Shown here: piece after piece, positions 9,901 to 20,231 of the stretch
Layout: each line of letters starts with the position of its first letter
Numbering within the stretch: the stretch's first letter is position 1
Source: Neocallimastix lanati (nom. inval.)
Taxonomy: Eukaryota > Neocallimastigomycota > Neocallimastigomycetes > Neocallimastigales > Neocallimastigaceae
Direction: 5' to 3'
NCBI GenBank assembly: GCA_016946835.1
Contig: JACVTC010000015.1
Location: 55,001 to 102,500, forward strand
DNA length: 47,500 nt
Notes under the pieces: model-generated
Told to the model about the DNA's origin: nothing
Databases searched by the model: none
Seen by the model: only the letters and a program-made list of their open reading frames with translations
Translations under genes and position numbers: made by a program

Positions 9901-10726
9901 GATCACCGTTACAATTATTAGTACTTGTATTAATACATGTACCACTTCTACTTCCACTAGTACAGCTTTTGCCTACACCGGAGAGATCTGGGCCAGGAGG
10001 AATACAACATTTAACGAAAGAAGCCCCTGGACATTTACCGGAAACAAGATTACCATTACAACCACTACTATTAGTATTGATACAAGTACCACTTTTACTT
10101 CCGTCAGAACAACTCTTTCCAACTCCTGATAAATCATGAGGGAGACAACATTTAACGAAAGAAGCGCCTGGACACTTACCAGAGACAAGATCACCATTAC
10201 AACCACTACTATTAGTATTGATACAAGTACCACTTCTACTTCCATTAGAACAGCTTTTTCCAACACCTGATAAATCATGAGGGAGACAACATTTAATGTT
10301 AGCAGCCCCTGGACATTTTCCAGAAACAAGATCACCATTACAACCACTACTATTAGTATTGATGCAAGTACCATGTCTATTTCCGTCGGAGCAGCTTGTT
10401 CCAACACCAGCGTTTGGATTTTTTTTGATACAACACTTAAAGTCAGAACCACCCGGACATTTGCCAGAATAAGTCGTACCTGAACATTCATTAGCGAACA
10501 TACAACTACCGCTTTCACCATTAACGTTACATGAAATATTTTCACAGCATTTTATATTATTACCATCTCTTGGACAGTTACCATTACTGGTTCTACCTCC
10601 ATAATTACTACAAGTACCAGTTGCAATACAAATACCATTCCTTCCATTGGCACATTTGCCATTAACAGCAAACACAGTAGGTATGGCTGCTAATAATGAT
10701 AAAACAAATCTTGTATTGATATGCAT
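6989..10726 (-). CDS. Secreted six-cysteine-repeat protein with C-terminal C39-like domain (paralog 2)
   Basis: The protein is 1245 aa from the ATG at 10726 (an in-frame TTG lies at 10732). Its N-terminus is almost identical to paralog 1, with a 20-residue signal peptide and two atypical Cys modules. About 19 VGxxC modules follow; they are more diverged from each other than in paralog 1 and use KSCSDGSRSG and CPGASFVKCC variants. Acidic Glu/Pro linkers appear near the C-terminus. Residues about 1079-1245 are the C39-like domain, with Cys1113 in GSCITSITMAL and Asp1212 in YDP. The residue just before the WVTVYGY strand is Arg, and a His sits two positions earlier (GGHERW), so the catalytic triad is not canonical here either. 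The tandem arrangement, shared N- and C-termini and shared promoter blocks show a local gene duplication. The function is not known; wall binding or interaction with bacteria is inference. Confidence 0.9.
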   Translation of the reverse strand: MHINTRFVLSLLAAIPTVFAVNGKCANGRNGICIATGTCSNYGGRTSNGNCPRDGNNIKCCENISCNVNGESGSCMFANECSGTTYSGKCPGGSDFKCCIKKNPNAGVGTSCSDGNRHGTCINTNSSGCNGDLVSGKCPGAANIKCCLPHDLSGVGKSCSNGSRSGTCINTNSSGCNGDLVSGKCPGASFVKCCLPHDLSGVGKSCSDGSKSGTCINTNSSGCNGNLVSGKCPGASFVKCCIPPGPDLSGVGKSCTSGSRSGTCINTSTNNCNGDLVTGKCPGDAMVKCCLPHDLSGVGKSCSDGSRSGTCINTNTGRCNGNLVSGKCPGASFVKCCLPSEDLSGVGKSCSDGSRSGTCINTKTNSCSGDLISGKCPGSTNVKCCLPPAVGTKCKNNKGVSGTCIDTNATKCNGSLASGLCPGGNNVKCCLEGSIKETGVGEKCKSDQGLEGTCININTTKCGGSLITGKCPGGNNVKCCIGDGTGVGKVCSSGGRSGTCINTNANKCDGELVSGLCPGANNIKCCLKSSGNDQVGVGKSCSSGTRSGICINTNTNKCNDGEIVSGLCPGGNNVKCCLNKNDSKGVGTRCSDGNANGTCIDVNSSQCSSGNIVTGKCPGGNNVKCCLDAPLTNESGVGTKCNYGGKSGICIDVDKTQCKSSNVISGRCPGPNNVRCCLEVEEPEQPEEPLNNDDDYVIGQHCSDGSKNGVCINYKSSRCPSDHILSDLCPGSDNIQCCMLEEGQDITLSNEDDSNAIGAECSIEDLSGICINLNTSSCHIENIYYGLCPGGDAIQCCVTKKEEPPSDIGKTCSSRGINGICIDTNETPCKTYNVDFNACSGGDNIGCCLDEEGKPEPEEGVGAKCSKNGVNGTCIDINQTLCPTYNVAYGECPGNDNVQCCLEKEEETPETSEIPKDPETVVGLKCSSQGINGICIDTNETPCKTYNVDFNACSGGDNIGCCLDEEEKPEPEEGVGAKCSKDGVNGTCIDINQTLCPTYNVAYGECLGNDNVQCCLEEEEEIPETSGNTEIGVGEKCSSNGVSGTCIDISQTRCETYNVAYNICSSGNVQCCLDEPSEETQYNKIILDASLLKQANYPNEFTTGCTISKEGSCITSITMALNQIHSLNYTPYDVAKKMNFFGCDADYSSYSDLDFVNIYQPDLSVILESLVNGNSVPYCGLSGGHERWVTVYGYTGDYDYNSLKSSDFLIYDPETNKTTLRELLKSNEPFIALIYNYYYYINNDY
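7631..8305 (-). repeat. Duplicated two-module unit inside paralog 2
   Basis: Two consecutive dimers of 342 and 333 bp each encode a GICIDTNETPCKTYNVDF module followed by a GTCIDINQTLCPTYNVAYG module. The order is again A-B-A-B, as in the array at 1689-2252 of the paralog, so dimer duplication has happened in both genes. Confidence 0.8.
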
Positions 10727-10786
10727 TATCAATTGATTTTAATTTTTGATTTAAGGAATAAAAAAATATATAATGACATGAAGGAC

Positions 10787-10794
10787 TATTTATA
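10787..10794 (-). promoter_or_regulatory. TATA box of paralog 2
   Basis: On the minus strand the sequence reads TATAAATAGTC about 65 nt upstream of the ATG at 10726, matching the element upstream of paralog 1. Confidence 0.6.
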
Positions 10795-10916
10795 CATTTT
10801 ATATTTTTTTATTATCATTTTTAAATTATCAATAAAATCTAAATTTATTTCCATTTAAAAAAAAAAAAAAAAAGAAAAAAAAAAAAAAAAAAAAAAAGAC
10901 GACGAAAAAGAAAAGA

Positions 10917-10980
10917 CAATATTAAAAATTATCCAAATTTGATAAATGTATTTATTTTCCTTAACTTAATTTGGATAATT
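10917..10980 (-). promoter_or_regulatory. Conserved upstream block of the paralog pair (copy 2)
   Basis: CAATATTAAAAATTATCC, AATTTGATAAATG and TTAATTTGGATAATT match the block at 5822-5890 in order and spacing. It is 190-255 nt upstream of the ATG. Confidence 0.45.
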
Positions 10981-11581
10981 TTTGTTATTGTTTTTTTTTT
11001 TTTTTTTAATTGAAAATTAATTATGATTTTCTTTTTCTAATAAAAAATTAAAAAAAAATTTTTTTTTTTTTTTTTTTGTGTTCTATATTAATTTATTTAT
11101 TTTAAATTAAATTTAAATTAATCAATAACCAAAATTATCCATAAAATAAAACTTGAATTCTATTTGTTTTCCTATAAATAATATCTGAAATGTAACTTCT
11201 TAGTCATTTTATTAGCAATTACTATTTTAATTTGAAGTACAAATTTAAGAAAAGATATTTTGACATTAATAATAATATATTATTGTAATTTATTATTATT
11301 CAATTATTATATATATCATATTTATTAATGATTATTGACTATTTTTGTCATTATTAAAAAATATATATATATATATATATATATATTGTTTATTAGTAAG
11401 AACTGCAATATAAAATTCAGTACAATCATTTCACAAGTACTATAATAACTTGTTATAGGGATTTAAAAACTTACATTTCCTATTATTAAAATAGCTACCC
11501 AAAACAAATTTACCATAGTACATCACAAGAAAATTTGAAACCTTTTATAAAATAAAAGAAAAAAATATTTAATTATTCAAA

Positions 11582-11633
<52 letters not shown>

Positions 11634-14517
11634 TATTGAAAAACTAAATTTTAATTTTTATTTTTATTTTTTTTTTTTTATTTATTCTATTTTATTCTAT
11701 TATATGTTTTTTATTTTTTATATCGATTTTGAAATTTATATTATATATTATATTTATAAATATTTAGAATATATTATCTTATTAATTATTTTTATCAAAT
11801 TGTAATAAAATATTTTCCAAAAAAAAAAAAAAAAATAAAAAAAAAAAAAACTGTATATATATACATATAATAATAATTATAATAATTAATAATAATTAAT
11901 AATTAATTTAATTTAATATGACCAATAAATATAGATTTATTAAAAATTTTTAAATTTATTATCATTTTTTGTATTTAAAAAAAAATAATAATAATAATAA
12001 AAATATTAATATTAATATTCTCTAATTTATTATTTATAGGTTTTATTTTACCTTTTTTTTTTTTTTTAATAAATGAAAATGTCCAATAATTTATAATACA
12101 TTAAAATTTAGTAACAATTGTTTAAATTCATTATAAATATATAAAAAATTATTAATTATTATTATTTATTTATTATCTATTTAGTATTTATTATTTATAA
12201 ATATTTATTTATTTATTAATATTTATTTATTTATTATTTTTTTATTTTTTAATATTAATTAATTTATTTATTTATTAATATTTATTTATTATTTATATAT
12301 CTATTTATTTATTAATGAATTAATTGGAAAAATGAAAATAAAAAAAAAAATACATATATATATATATAATTTGTATACTTTTGTTAAAAGTAGTTTACAT
12401 TTATATGATTGATAGTAAAATCTCCATTTATAAAATTTTTTAATTTCATAAATAATTTATAAAAAAATTAAAATTAAAATTAAAATTAATTGTTGAGAAT
12501 ATTTTATTATTATATTATATCATATATTATATTACATTATATCATATATTATTTATTAAATCATATATTATATTATTTCATATATTATTTCTTATATTAT
12601 TTTAAATAGGAATCCATATTTTCCAATTAATATAATAAAAATGAATTATACATTATGTTTTAAAATTTTTAAAAATAAATAAATAAATAAATTTCCATTA
12701 CTCATAACACAAAAAAATTGTTTTTAAATATTATTTTTTATTAAATTAAGTTTTTATAATTTTTAAAATTAAAATTTTAATAATAAAAAAAAAAACATTT
12801 TTAATTATTAATTATATTAATATATTCTATATCCATATATTAAACTTTAATTATTAATTAAATTATTTTTTATTGGTTTTATAATTTTTTTTAATTTATT
12901 TTAAATTAAATTTTAATTATTAATTAAATTATTTTTATTGGATTTCAAATTTTTTTAATTTATTTTATATTAAAATATAAAATATGGATAATTTTAATTC
13001 TCAAATTAAAATTAAAATTATTTTGTTATAAATGGAATTAACCAATAAAAAAAAGTTTAATTATTAATATTATTTAATTATTATTTATTTATATTATGAA
13101 TATTATTTAATTATTATTTATTTATATTGTGAATCTTATTTATATTATGAATCTTATTTATTATGAATATTATTTATATTATGAATCCTATTTATTTTAT
13201 TAAATATTGTTTATTATTTATTTATTTATTTATTTATTATATAATTTTAAGTTAATAAAAATATTTATTTAGTATATCATTTTAAATTCATTACACATAT
13301 TAATATTCGGTTAGTTAGGTCATAATAAAGAATATTATTCACATTCATTGTTAAATACATAAAGAAAGAAAAAAGAAAATTATTGATATATATATTCTAT
13401 ATAAGATCTTATCTAAAGAATTTTTAATTGTGAATAGTGTAATTATAATAAATTTAATCATCTTATTGTTAATAAAAATATATAAAAATATATAATATAT
13501 ATAAAAATAATATATATCAAATTTATTATATTGTATTATTATTAATATTATTGAATTATTATTTATATTATTATTTATTATTATTATTATTATGGAATTA
13601 TTGTTATTATTATGGAATTATTATTTATTATTTTTTAATTCTATTTTTGAATAAAAAAAGAAAATTTTTTAATATTGTTAAAATAGATTTTTTTTTTTTT
13701 AGAGTATAATTTATTTTTACAATAAATTGCATATTATGTTATTTGTCATATAAGATATGTAAATTATAAATAATAACTAAATGTATTTTATTCTGAACAA
13801 AAATAAAAAGAAAATAAAGAAAATAGAGAAAATGAAAAATGAAAAATGAAATAAAATAGAAATGGTTTAACTATCAAACCTTGTGTTTATTATTTATTTT
13901 TATTTTTTTTTTTATTGATATAATTATATATATTAATGAATATTTATGAATATTTATGAATATTTATGTATATTAATAAATATTTATGTATATTAATGAA
14001 TATTTATGTATAGTAACAGATAATTATAATAAGTTTAGAGAATTAAGTCCACATAATTAATTAAATATAAATTTATTTATGATTAATAAAAAAAAAATAA
14101 TAATCATAATCATAATAATCATTTTTATTGGTTTAATTATTCATTAAATTTTTATTAAATATTTTTTATTTAATATGTCTTAAAAAGAAAAAAAAATTTA
14201 TTTATTTGTTTATTTATTTATTATTTATTATTTATTTATTATTTATTTATTTTATTTATTTATTATCTATTATTTAATTATTTATTTAAAAAAAATTTTT
14301 TTTTTCTTTTTTTTTTTTTTTTTATAATTTAAAAAGGGACCATATAAATTTTTTTTTAATAAAATTTAAATAATAACTAATCCCCATAATTTTAAAGAAA
14401 CATTACAATATATTATATATATTATATATATATAATTTTTAAATCATTAAATAAATAAATAATAAATACATAAATACCTAAAACTTTTTTTCTATGTATA
14501 ATAATTATAAATAGAAC
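10981..14517. other. Gene-poor AT-rich region
   Basis: No sustained coding frame is visible on either strand. The content is poly(A)/poly(T) runs, (TA)n near 11360 and 11605, and ATTT-type repeats. It also has a short direct-repeat cluster at about 13075-13230 (TTATTTATATTATGAAT units) and another at about 13930-14010 (GAATATTTATG units). The first few hundred bases are the upstream region of paralog 2. Confidence 0.6.
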
Positions 14518-14734
14518 ATAATAGATAAATAATAAATAAATCATAATAAATTATAATGATATTAAATATTAAATAATAATAATAAACCTATTTATTAATA
14601 TTAATAATAATTAAGAGAAATTAATAATAGATAAATAATAAATAAATCACAAAAATTATAATGATATTAAATATTAAATAATAATAAAACATTTTATTAA
14701 TGTACACTATGATAATAATATTAAAGAGAAATTA
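14518..14734. repeat. About 105-bp direct tandem duplication
   Basis: Two adjacent copies begin ATAATAGATAAATAATAAAT and share TTATAATGATATTAAATATTAAATAATAATA and a terminal AGAGAAATTA. They start at about 14518 and 14622. The duplication lies immediately upstream of the NRPS-like relic. Confidence 0.7.
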
Positions 14735-14761
14735 ATTATATATAATCATTTAATGGTTTCA

Positions 14762-15155
14762 TATTTATGTGGAAATGCTTCAATTCCTCTGGATTCTAAT
14801 CTTGATATTGAAACTTTAGTTTATTGTATTGATCATACTTAAATTGATATTTTGAAAGAAAAATGACCAAAGGAAAGAGATGTTTAATTTAATGAATGAA
14901 GAAAAGGATAAAAACATTGAAAAGTTGGATGTTATTTTAATTAAAGATAAAGAAATAATAATAAAAAAAAAAAAAAAAAAAAAATAAGATCAAAAATTTT
15001 CATCCAATGATAATGCTCTTAACAATTTGTAACCTCAGGAAAGAAAAAAGCAATGGTTCTTACCTAAAAAATTTTACTCAATAAAAGTATTTCGACAATT
15101 AAAACTCCAAAAGAAAAATCTCCGGAAATATTTTTAAATATTTTCCCATTTTATC

Positions 15156-15191
<36 letters not shown>

Positions 15192-16270
15192 TTCGTGACT
15201 ATTTGCATTCTCTTTGATTCGATGATACAGTATATATCTACTCAGAAATATAAAAAATAATTGAAAGTATACTATGATATCAACTAACTAGAATTATAAT
15301 TATATTCTAATATTGCCAAAAAAAAAATTCTTATTAAATTGAATTAACATAATCAAAAGTCAAAATCCAAATATTTCACATGAAAACGAAAATCAGTGGT
15401 TATTGAAAAAAAAAATTATAAAAGATAAATACTGGAGGTAGCTATCTTTTCATCTGAATTAGCAAAAGGCTATTTATGAATTAGGAATTTTCAATTGGAC
15501 AAGGCTTGGGATAAACTGAAACCGTATAGAAATTAACCAATTTCACTATTAAAAAAGTTTCAACTGTTGAATTTTGTGGCTCCCTTCTTTAAAATGAGAG
15601 TTTTTAGATGAAGAAAATTTAAATAAAAGATAATTCAACTATGAAATAATATTATAAAGATCTCGAAAGGATAAAAGAGGTCTTCACAAGCAATGGTTGG
15701 TTGCATGTAGGTGATATGGATTATATTGATAGGGAGAATTAGATGTAATTTAATTGGTCTTAAAATGAAATTTAATTATTTTAAGTAATAGTAAGGCTAT
15801 TTCACCATTAAAACCTTATAATACATTAATAAATCTTTAATTCAAGAAATGGCTATATATGACGATGAAGATGTCCACTTTGCAAAAAGTTTATCTCAAC
15901 TTTGAAAAATTAACCATTAGAAGTAATCCCTTCCTTAAAACTATTTCAAATCAAAAAAAGTTATAAATAGAAAATTTATGGAAGTATTAAAAAAAAAAAA
16001 AAAAAAAAAGGATTCTAAAAAAGAAAAATATAATACCAATATAAATATTAAAAAGCCTACCTTGCCAATGAAATTCAAGAGAAATTATATAACATCGTTA
16101 AGTCATCCTTAGGTAGTTCATCCTTTGATATCGATTTCAGATTTATATGAGTATGACCTGGATTCCTTTTCTTATATTGTTATTGTAAATGAAATACATA
16201 ATGAATTTAAAAAATCTGTTACTTTAAACAATATTATTTAAAATGTTTCTATTTTTGAAATTCAAAAAAA
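14762..16270 (+). pseudogene. NRPS-like pseudogene, module 1: adenylation domain plus carrier domain
   Basis: Motifs of an AMP-forming adenylation domain occur in the right order in three frames with many stops. At 14762 is LCGNASIPLDSN (A2-like). At 15429 is SSELAKGYL (A5-like, where families have LARGYLN). At 15676-15740 is NGWLHVGDMDYIDREN (A7/A8-like, family consensus GWxxTGDxxxxDxxG). At 15840 is IQEMAIYDDEDVHFA (the V/IYGDEDx strand of the C-terminal subdomain). At 16070-16265 a carrier domain follows, EIQEKLYNIVKSSLG then, after a frameshift, LYEYDLDSFSYIVIVNEI with the DS phosphopantetheine site. The VYGDED wording is closer to fatty-acid-type ligases than to typical amino-acid A domains. 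Stops often fall where Gln or Trp would be expected. The gene is certainly dead. Confidence 0.72.
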
Positions 16271-16289
16271 AAAACATAAGTAGATGAAT

Positions 16290-16870
16290 TTAATGTAAAA
16301 TCTAACAATGATGAAATTGATTATAGTATTCGTGACCTCTATACAACTAGTTTTTCTCAAAATTTTAGTATTAATGTTTACAAGAGATTTACTCTAGGTA
16401 AATATTTCAGATTTAGTTCCATTTTATATATAAATCAATCGATTTAGTTTATTTAAAGAAATCATATTAAAGCATGAATTGATATCAATTCTGAACTTAA
16501 GGCTACTATTCATTTAAATGAGGAAGATGAATACAGATATTATTGTCATGATGATCCTAAAGCTGATATACAAATTATAAAAATAAATAATAAAGAATAG
16601 GAAGAAACTAAAAAAAAAGGATTAATTCATCCTTATTATTTAAATAAAAGTGAACCATTTGATTACTGTGCACCGAAAGAAAGAAAGAAAGAAAGAAAGT
16701 GGTGATATTCTCACTCATAGAGATAAAGTTAATAAAAAAAAAAAGGAAATTTTTTTTTTAATATTTAGTTATATAATACTAATAAGTTTGGATGTTACCT
16801 TAATATCCTACTACTTTATTATATATTTTTCAATTATTGATTTCTTTCTTTCTTGCTTGCTTTAAGACTT
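16290..16870 (+). pseudogene. NRPS-like pseudogene: possible condensation-domain remnant
   Basis: Between the first carrier domain and the next adenylation fragment is a mostly open stretch. It contains DLYTTSFSQNFSINVYKRF near 16340 and KATIHLNEEDEYRYYCHDD near 16500, followed by GLIHPYYLNKSEPF near 16620. The order and spacing resemble the N-terminal half of a condensation domain (LRTxF, then a Phe/Asp-Leu-Ser-Lys-Ala-Pro segment). The catalytic HHxxxD motif is not visible, so this is a positional and weak sequence inference. Confidence 0.35.
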
Positions 16871-17029
16871 TATATAATTGTTTATTTTGGATAAGATATA
16901 ACTATATTAATATCTAATTTCCAAATCTTTCAAATCAACTATTTATTCCTTTGTTCCACTTATTTATTAAAATCTTTTAAACTATGTCACTCAAATTCAA
17001 AAAAAAAAAAAAATCCTAATATTAAGGCT

Positions 17030-17645
17030 TAGAAAATGCCAAATAAAGAACTTTACTTTTTTTAATTGTTTTAAGTAGCGATGAAAATGGTTTCACCGGA
17101 AGCAATTGAAATCTTAAATATTAACATACTTATAAATTCAAGAAATGGAAGTCTATGGAGACGAAGATGCTTTTTGTACTGAAGTTTTTTCCTCTTCTTT
17201 TTTGTTTTTCTAACACTGAAAAAGAAAAACATAGCAAAAGGAAATCCATTAAAATGAAAAAATTTTGGATATCATTTCTTCGACATAATTAGAATCCTTC
17301 TTTCTTATGAAAATATTGTTAAATTGTAAATGAGAAGTTAAACCATCTATTGATTCTATTTCCAGAAAAATTGTTCTCAATAAATTTATTGAAAGATTGG
17401 AAGAAAGAAATAAAAAAGAGACAGGAAGAAAATTAAAAAAAAAAAGAAAAAAAATTTAAAAACCTACTAACTAATGAACTTCAAAATCGATTATATGAAA
17501 TTTTTTCAAAAAAACGCTTAATGGATGAAAAATAATTTGAAATTGATTCAGATATATATGAATATATGAATATGGATTAAATTTTATAATGCTTTATAAA
17601 ATTTGGTTTATGAAATCCAAAAAATAATATTAAATATTCTAATAT
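17030..17645 (+). pseudogene. NRPS-like pseudogene, module 2: adenylation C-terminus plus second carrier domain
   Basis: At 17092 the frame reads MVSPEAIEILN, and at about 17137, after a frameshift, IQEMEVYGDEDAFCTEVF. These are the C-terminal subdomain of an acyl-adenylating enzyme and closely parallel the copy at 15780-15905. A second carrier domain follows at 17473-17640: NELQNRLYEIF, then FEIDSDIYEY and MD-stop-IL, where the stop replaces the phosphopantetheine-bearing Ser. The front part of this adenylation domain is missing or unrecognisable. It is on the same strand and in order with module 1 and with the reductase downstream. Confidence 0.65.
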
Positions 17646-17959
17646 ACTTTTACCTTTTATCATTTATAATCTATTCATTTTAAAATTAGAGAACTATATA
17701 AAAGGTTGTGTGAAAAAGTGAAAACTCTAATAAAGATTTAAAGACTATGAAATTATATATTGAAGAAAAAGAGATGTTAACTTCTTCTGTTGATCATCAA
17801 AATACCACTGAAACTGAAAGTCAACACAAAAAAAACGAATGGATGAATGGATAAATGAATGAATGGATGAACTATTAATCAAAAAAAAAAAAAAAGAAGT
17901 TGAATTTCATAATGATCCTTTACTTTCTAATGATCCTTTACTTTCTTCTTCATCTTTTT

Positions 17960-18535
17960 CAAAATAAAAAAAAAATAAAATTCCAAAGTCCAAATTCTAT
18001 TCTTTGTCAAGAAATAGATATAATTATTCATAGTGGAGCCAGGGTTCCATTGGCTTTCATCCATACAGTCAAATTAAAAATCTACTAAGATATTAAGTAA
18101 TATAAAATGTTTGATGATAGCTTCAACTCTCACCATCTTAAAACCTTTTTTTTTTCATTTTTGTTCTATCTATTAGTGTTTTAAGTAATAAAGCTTATTA
18201 TTGAAAAATAAATCCACAATTAAGGAAGATGATAACTTAGAAGATTTATACACCTGATTAATTACTATTTAATCAATGGATAAGGACAATTTAGATGGGT
18301 ATCAGAAAAAGTGACTATAAAAAAAAAAGATATCTCTGTTGGTATCATTCTTCCTAGTTTCTTCTTTTGTTATTCGAAAAATAGTATATATATTAAATTT
18401 GAATGATTTCATTATTAGAATGATAATAGATGGTTCTAAATTAAAAGTATTCCCCTATTTTTTTTTCTCTAGACATATTGAATGCTTGTACTGTGGATGA
18501 TATTGTAGAAATTATTATTCAATTCAATATCAAAT
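17960..18535 (+). pseudogene. NRPS-like pseudogene: thioester reductase (NAD_binding_4-type) domain remnant
   Basis: Collinear motifs of a terminal reductase, as in Lys2/NRPS reductases, are visible. They are EIDIIIHSGARV at 18011 (family: DxIIHNGAxV), KPFFFIFVLSISVLSN at about 18140 (family: FVSSISV), GYQKK at about 18298 (SKWxxE region), DISVGIILPSFF at about 18329 (xxIIRPG), NDFIIRMIIDGSKLKVFP at about 18401, and LNACTVDDIVEIII at about 18478 (family: xxPVDYV). Frames change several times and stops are frequent. The domain is cut at 18535 by an A-rich repeat. A reductase end implies the ancestral enzyme released an aldehyde or alcohol; this is known chemistry for the family and applies only to the ancestor. 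Confidence 0.68.
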
Positions 18536-18825
18536 ATAAAATAAAAAATAAAAAATAAAAAATAAAAAATAAAAAATAAAAAATAAAAAATAAAAAATAA
18601 AAAATAAAAAATATAAAAAATATAAAAAATATAAAATATAAAATATAAAAAATTGAAAATAAAAATAAAGAAATAAAAATATAAAATAATAAAAATGATA
18701 AAATAATAAAATAATAAAATATAATAATAAAATAATAAAATATATAAAATATATAAAATTAAAAATAAAAAATTAAATAATAAAAATTAAATAATAAAAA
18801 TTAAAAATTAAAAAAATAAAAATAA
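18536..18825. repeat. A-rich (AAAAAAT)n / (ATAAA)n satellite interrupting the reductase relic
   Basis: Pure AAAAAAT heptamers at about 18540-18612 grade into ATATAAAA and AATAATAAAAT units. The tract separates the reductase body from what looks like its C-terminal end at 18930. Confidence 0.8.
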
Positions 18826-19272
18826 GAATATATTAAATAATAATAATAGTAATATTTAAAAAATATTAAATAAATTTTTATATAATTAAAAATAGAATTA
18901 TGTATTATAAATAAAGAAAAATAATCATTTCACCACTTAAACTACTGAAGAAAATAGATGAAATTTATTGGAGAAAATCTACAGAAGTATTACCTTCGGA
19001 GAATGGAATAATTCAAATTAATTTTGAAAATATTAGAGACCCTAAATATAAAAAAAAAAAAATAAAAATAAAAAATAAAAAAAAAAAAAAAAAAAAAAAA
19101 ACAGTAGGTTTTCTGAAAAATCTAGAAAAAAAATGTGATTTTCATTGATCTTAATACTAATAAATTGGAATCACTTTTCATAATGTATAAATATTTTATA
19201 AAAAATAATAAATTATAAAATAATTTATAAATAATTATCTTAAAAAATTAAAAAAAAATTAAAAAGTAATAA
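18826..19272 (+). repeat. First copy of a duplicated reductase-tail segment
   Basis: This segment and 19823-20231 share the same order of words: TATTAAATAATAATAATAGT, ACTACTGAAGAAAATAGATG, TATTGGAGAAA, CCTTAAATATAA or its equivalent, AAATTGGAATCA and AAAAAGTAATAAATAT. In frame it reads SPLKLLKKIDEIYWRKSTE and then FENIRDPKY, plausible as the C-terminus of the reductase domain. The spacing between copies is about 1 kb. Confidence 0.65.
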
Positions 19273-19565
19273 ATATGAAATATAAAATATAATATATAAA
19301 ATTAAAAATATAAAATATAAAATAAAGAAATAAAAAATTAAAAATTAATAATAAAAAAAAATAAAAAAATAAAAAATAAAAAAATAAAAAAAAATAAAAA
19401 AAAATAAAAAATTAATAAATAAAAATTAGAAAATAAAAATAAAGAAATAAAATAAATAAAAATTAAAAAAAAAATAAAAATTAGAAAATAAAAAATAAAA
19501 AATAAAAAAAAAATTAAAAAAAAAAAAATTATAAAATTATAAAAAAATTAAAAAAAAAAAATTAA

Positions 19566-19596
<31 letters not shown>

Positions 19597-19822
19597 GAAA
19601 TAAAAAAAATAAAAAAATAAAAAAATAAAAATAGAAATTAGAAAATGAAAATAAAAAAAAATAAAAAATATAAATTATAAAATATAAAAATATAAAATTT
19701 AAAATAAAAAATAAAAAATAAAATATAATAATAAAAAAATAAAATAAAGAAATAAAAAATAAAAGATAAAAAATAAAAATAAGAAATAAAAAATAAAAAA
19801 AAAAATAATAAATAAATAAAAT
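19273..19822. repeat. A-rich degenerate repeat between the duplicated tails
   Basis: The sequence is almost entirely A with scattered T and rare G (AAAAATAAAAAAT, AAAATTAGAAAATAAAA). No coding capacity is seen. Confidence 0.75.
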
Positions 19823-20231
19823 GAATATATTAAATAATAATAATAGTAATATTTAAAAAAAAATATTAAATAAAATTTTATTTAATTGTAAATAGAATTA
19901 TAAATTAAAAAAATAAAAAAAAAAATTCATTTTACCACTTATACTACTGAAGAAAATAGATGAAACATATTGGAGAAATGCAACAGAAGAATCGCTTTCA
20001 GAGTATAGAGGTGGAACTCGTCATAATAATTTTGATAATAATAAAAGCCTTAAATATAATTAAAACAACAGGCTTTATGAATTATCTAGAAAAAAAAAGT
20101 GTACTTCATTGGTCTGAATACTATTAAATTGGAATCAAATTTAATAATTTATAAATATTTTAAAAAAAAATAATATATAAAATAATTTATAATTAATAAT
20201 CTTAAAAAATTAAAAAACTAAAAAGTAATAA
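19823..20231 (+). repeat. Second copy of the duplicated reductase-tail segment
   Basis: Homologous to 18826-19272. This copy keeps more of the reading frame: LILLKKIDETYWRNATEE, then FDNNKSLKYN and NRLYELSRKKKCTSL. It contains its own base differences, so the duplication is not recent. Confidence 0.65.
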
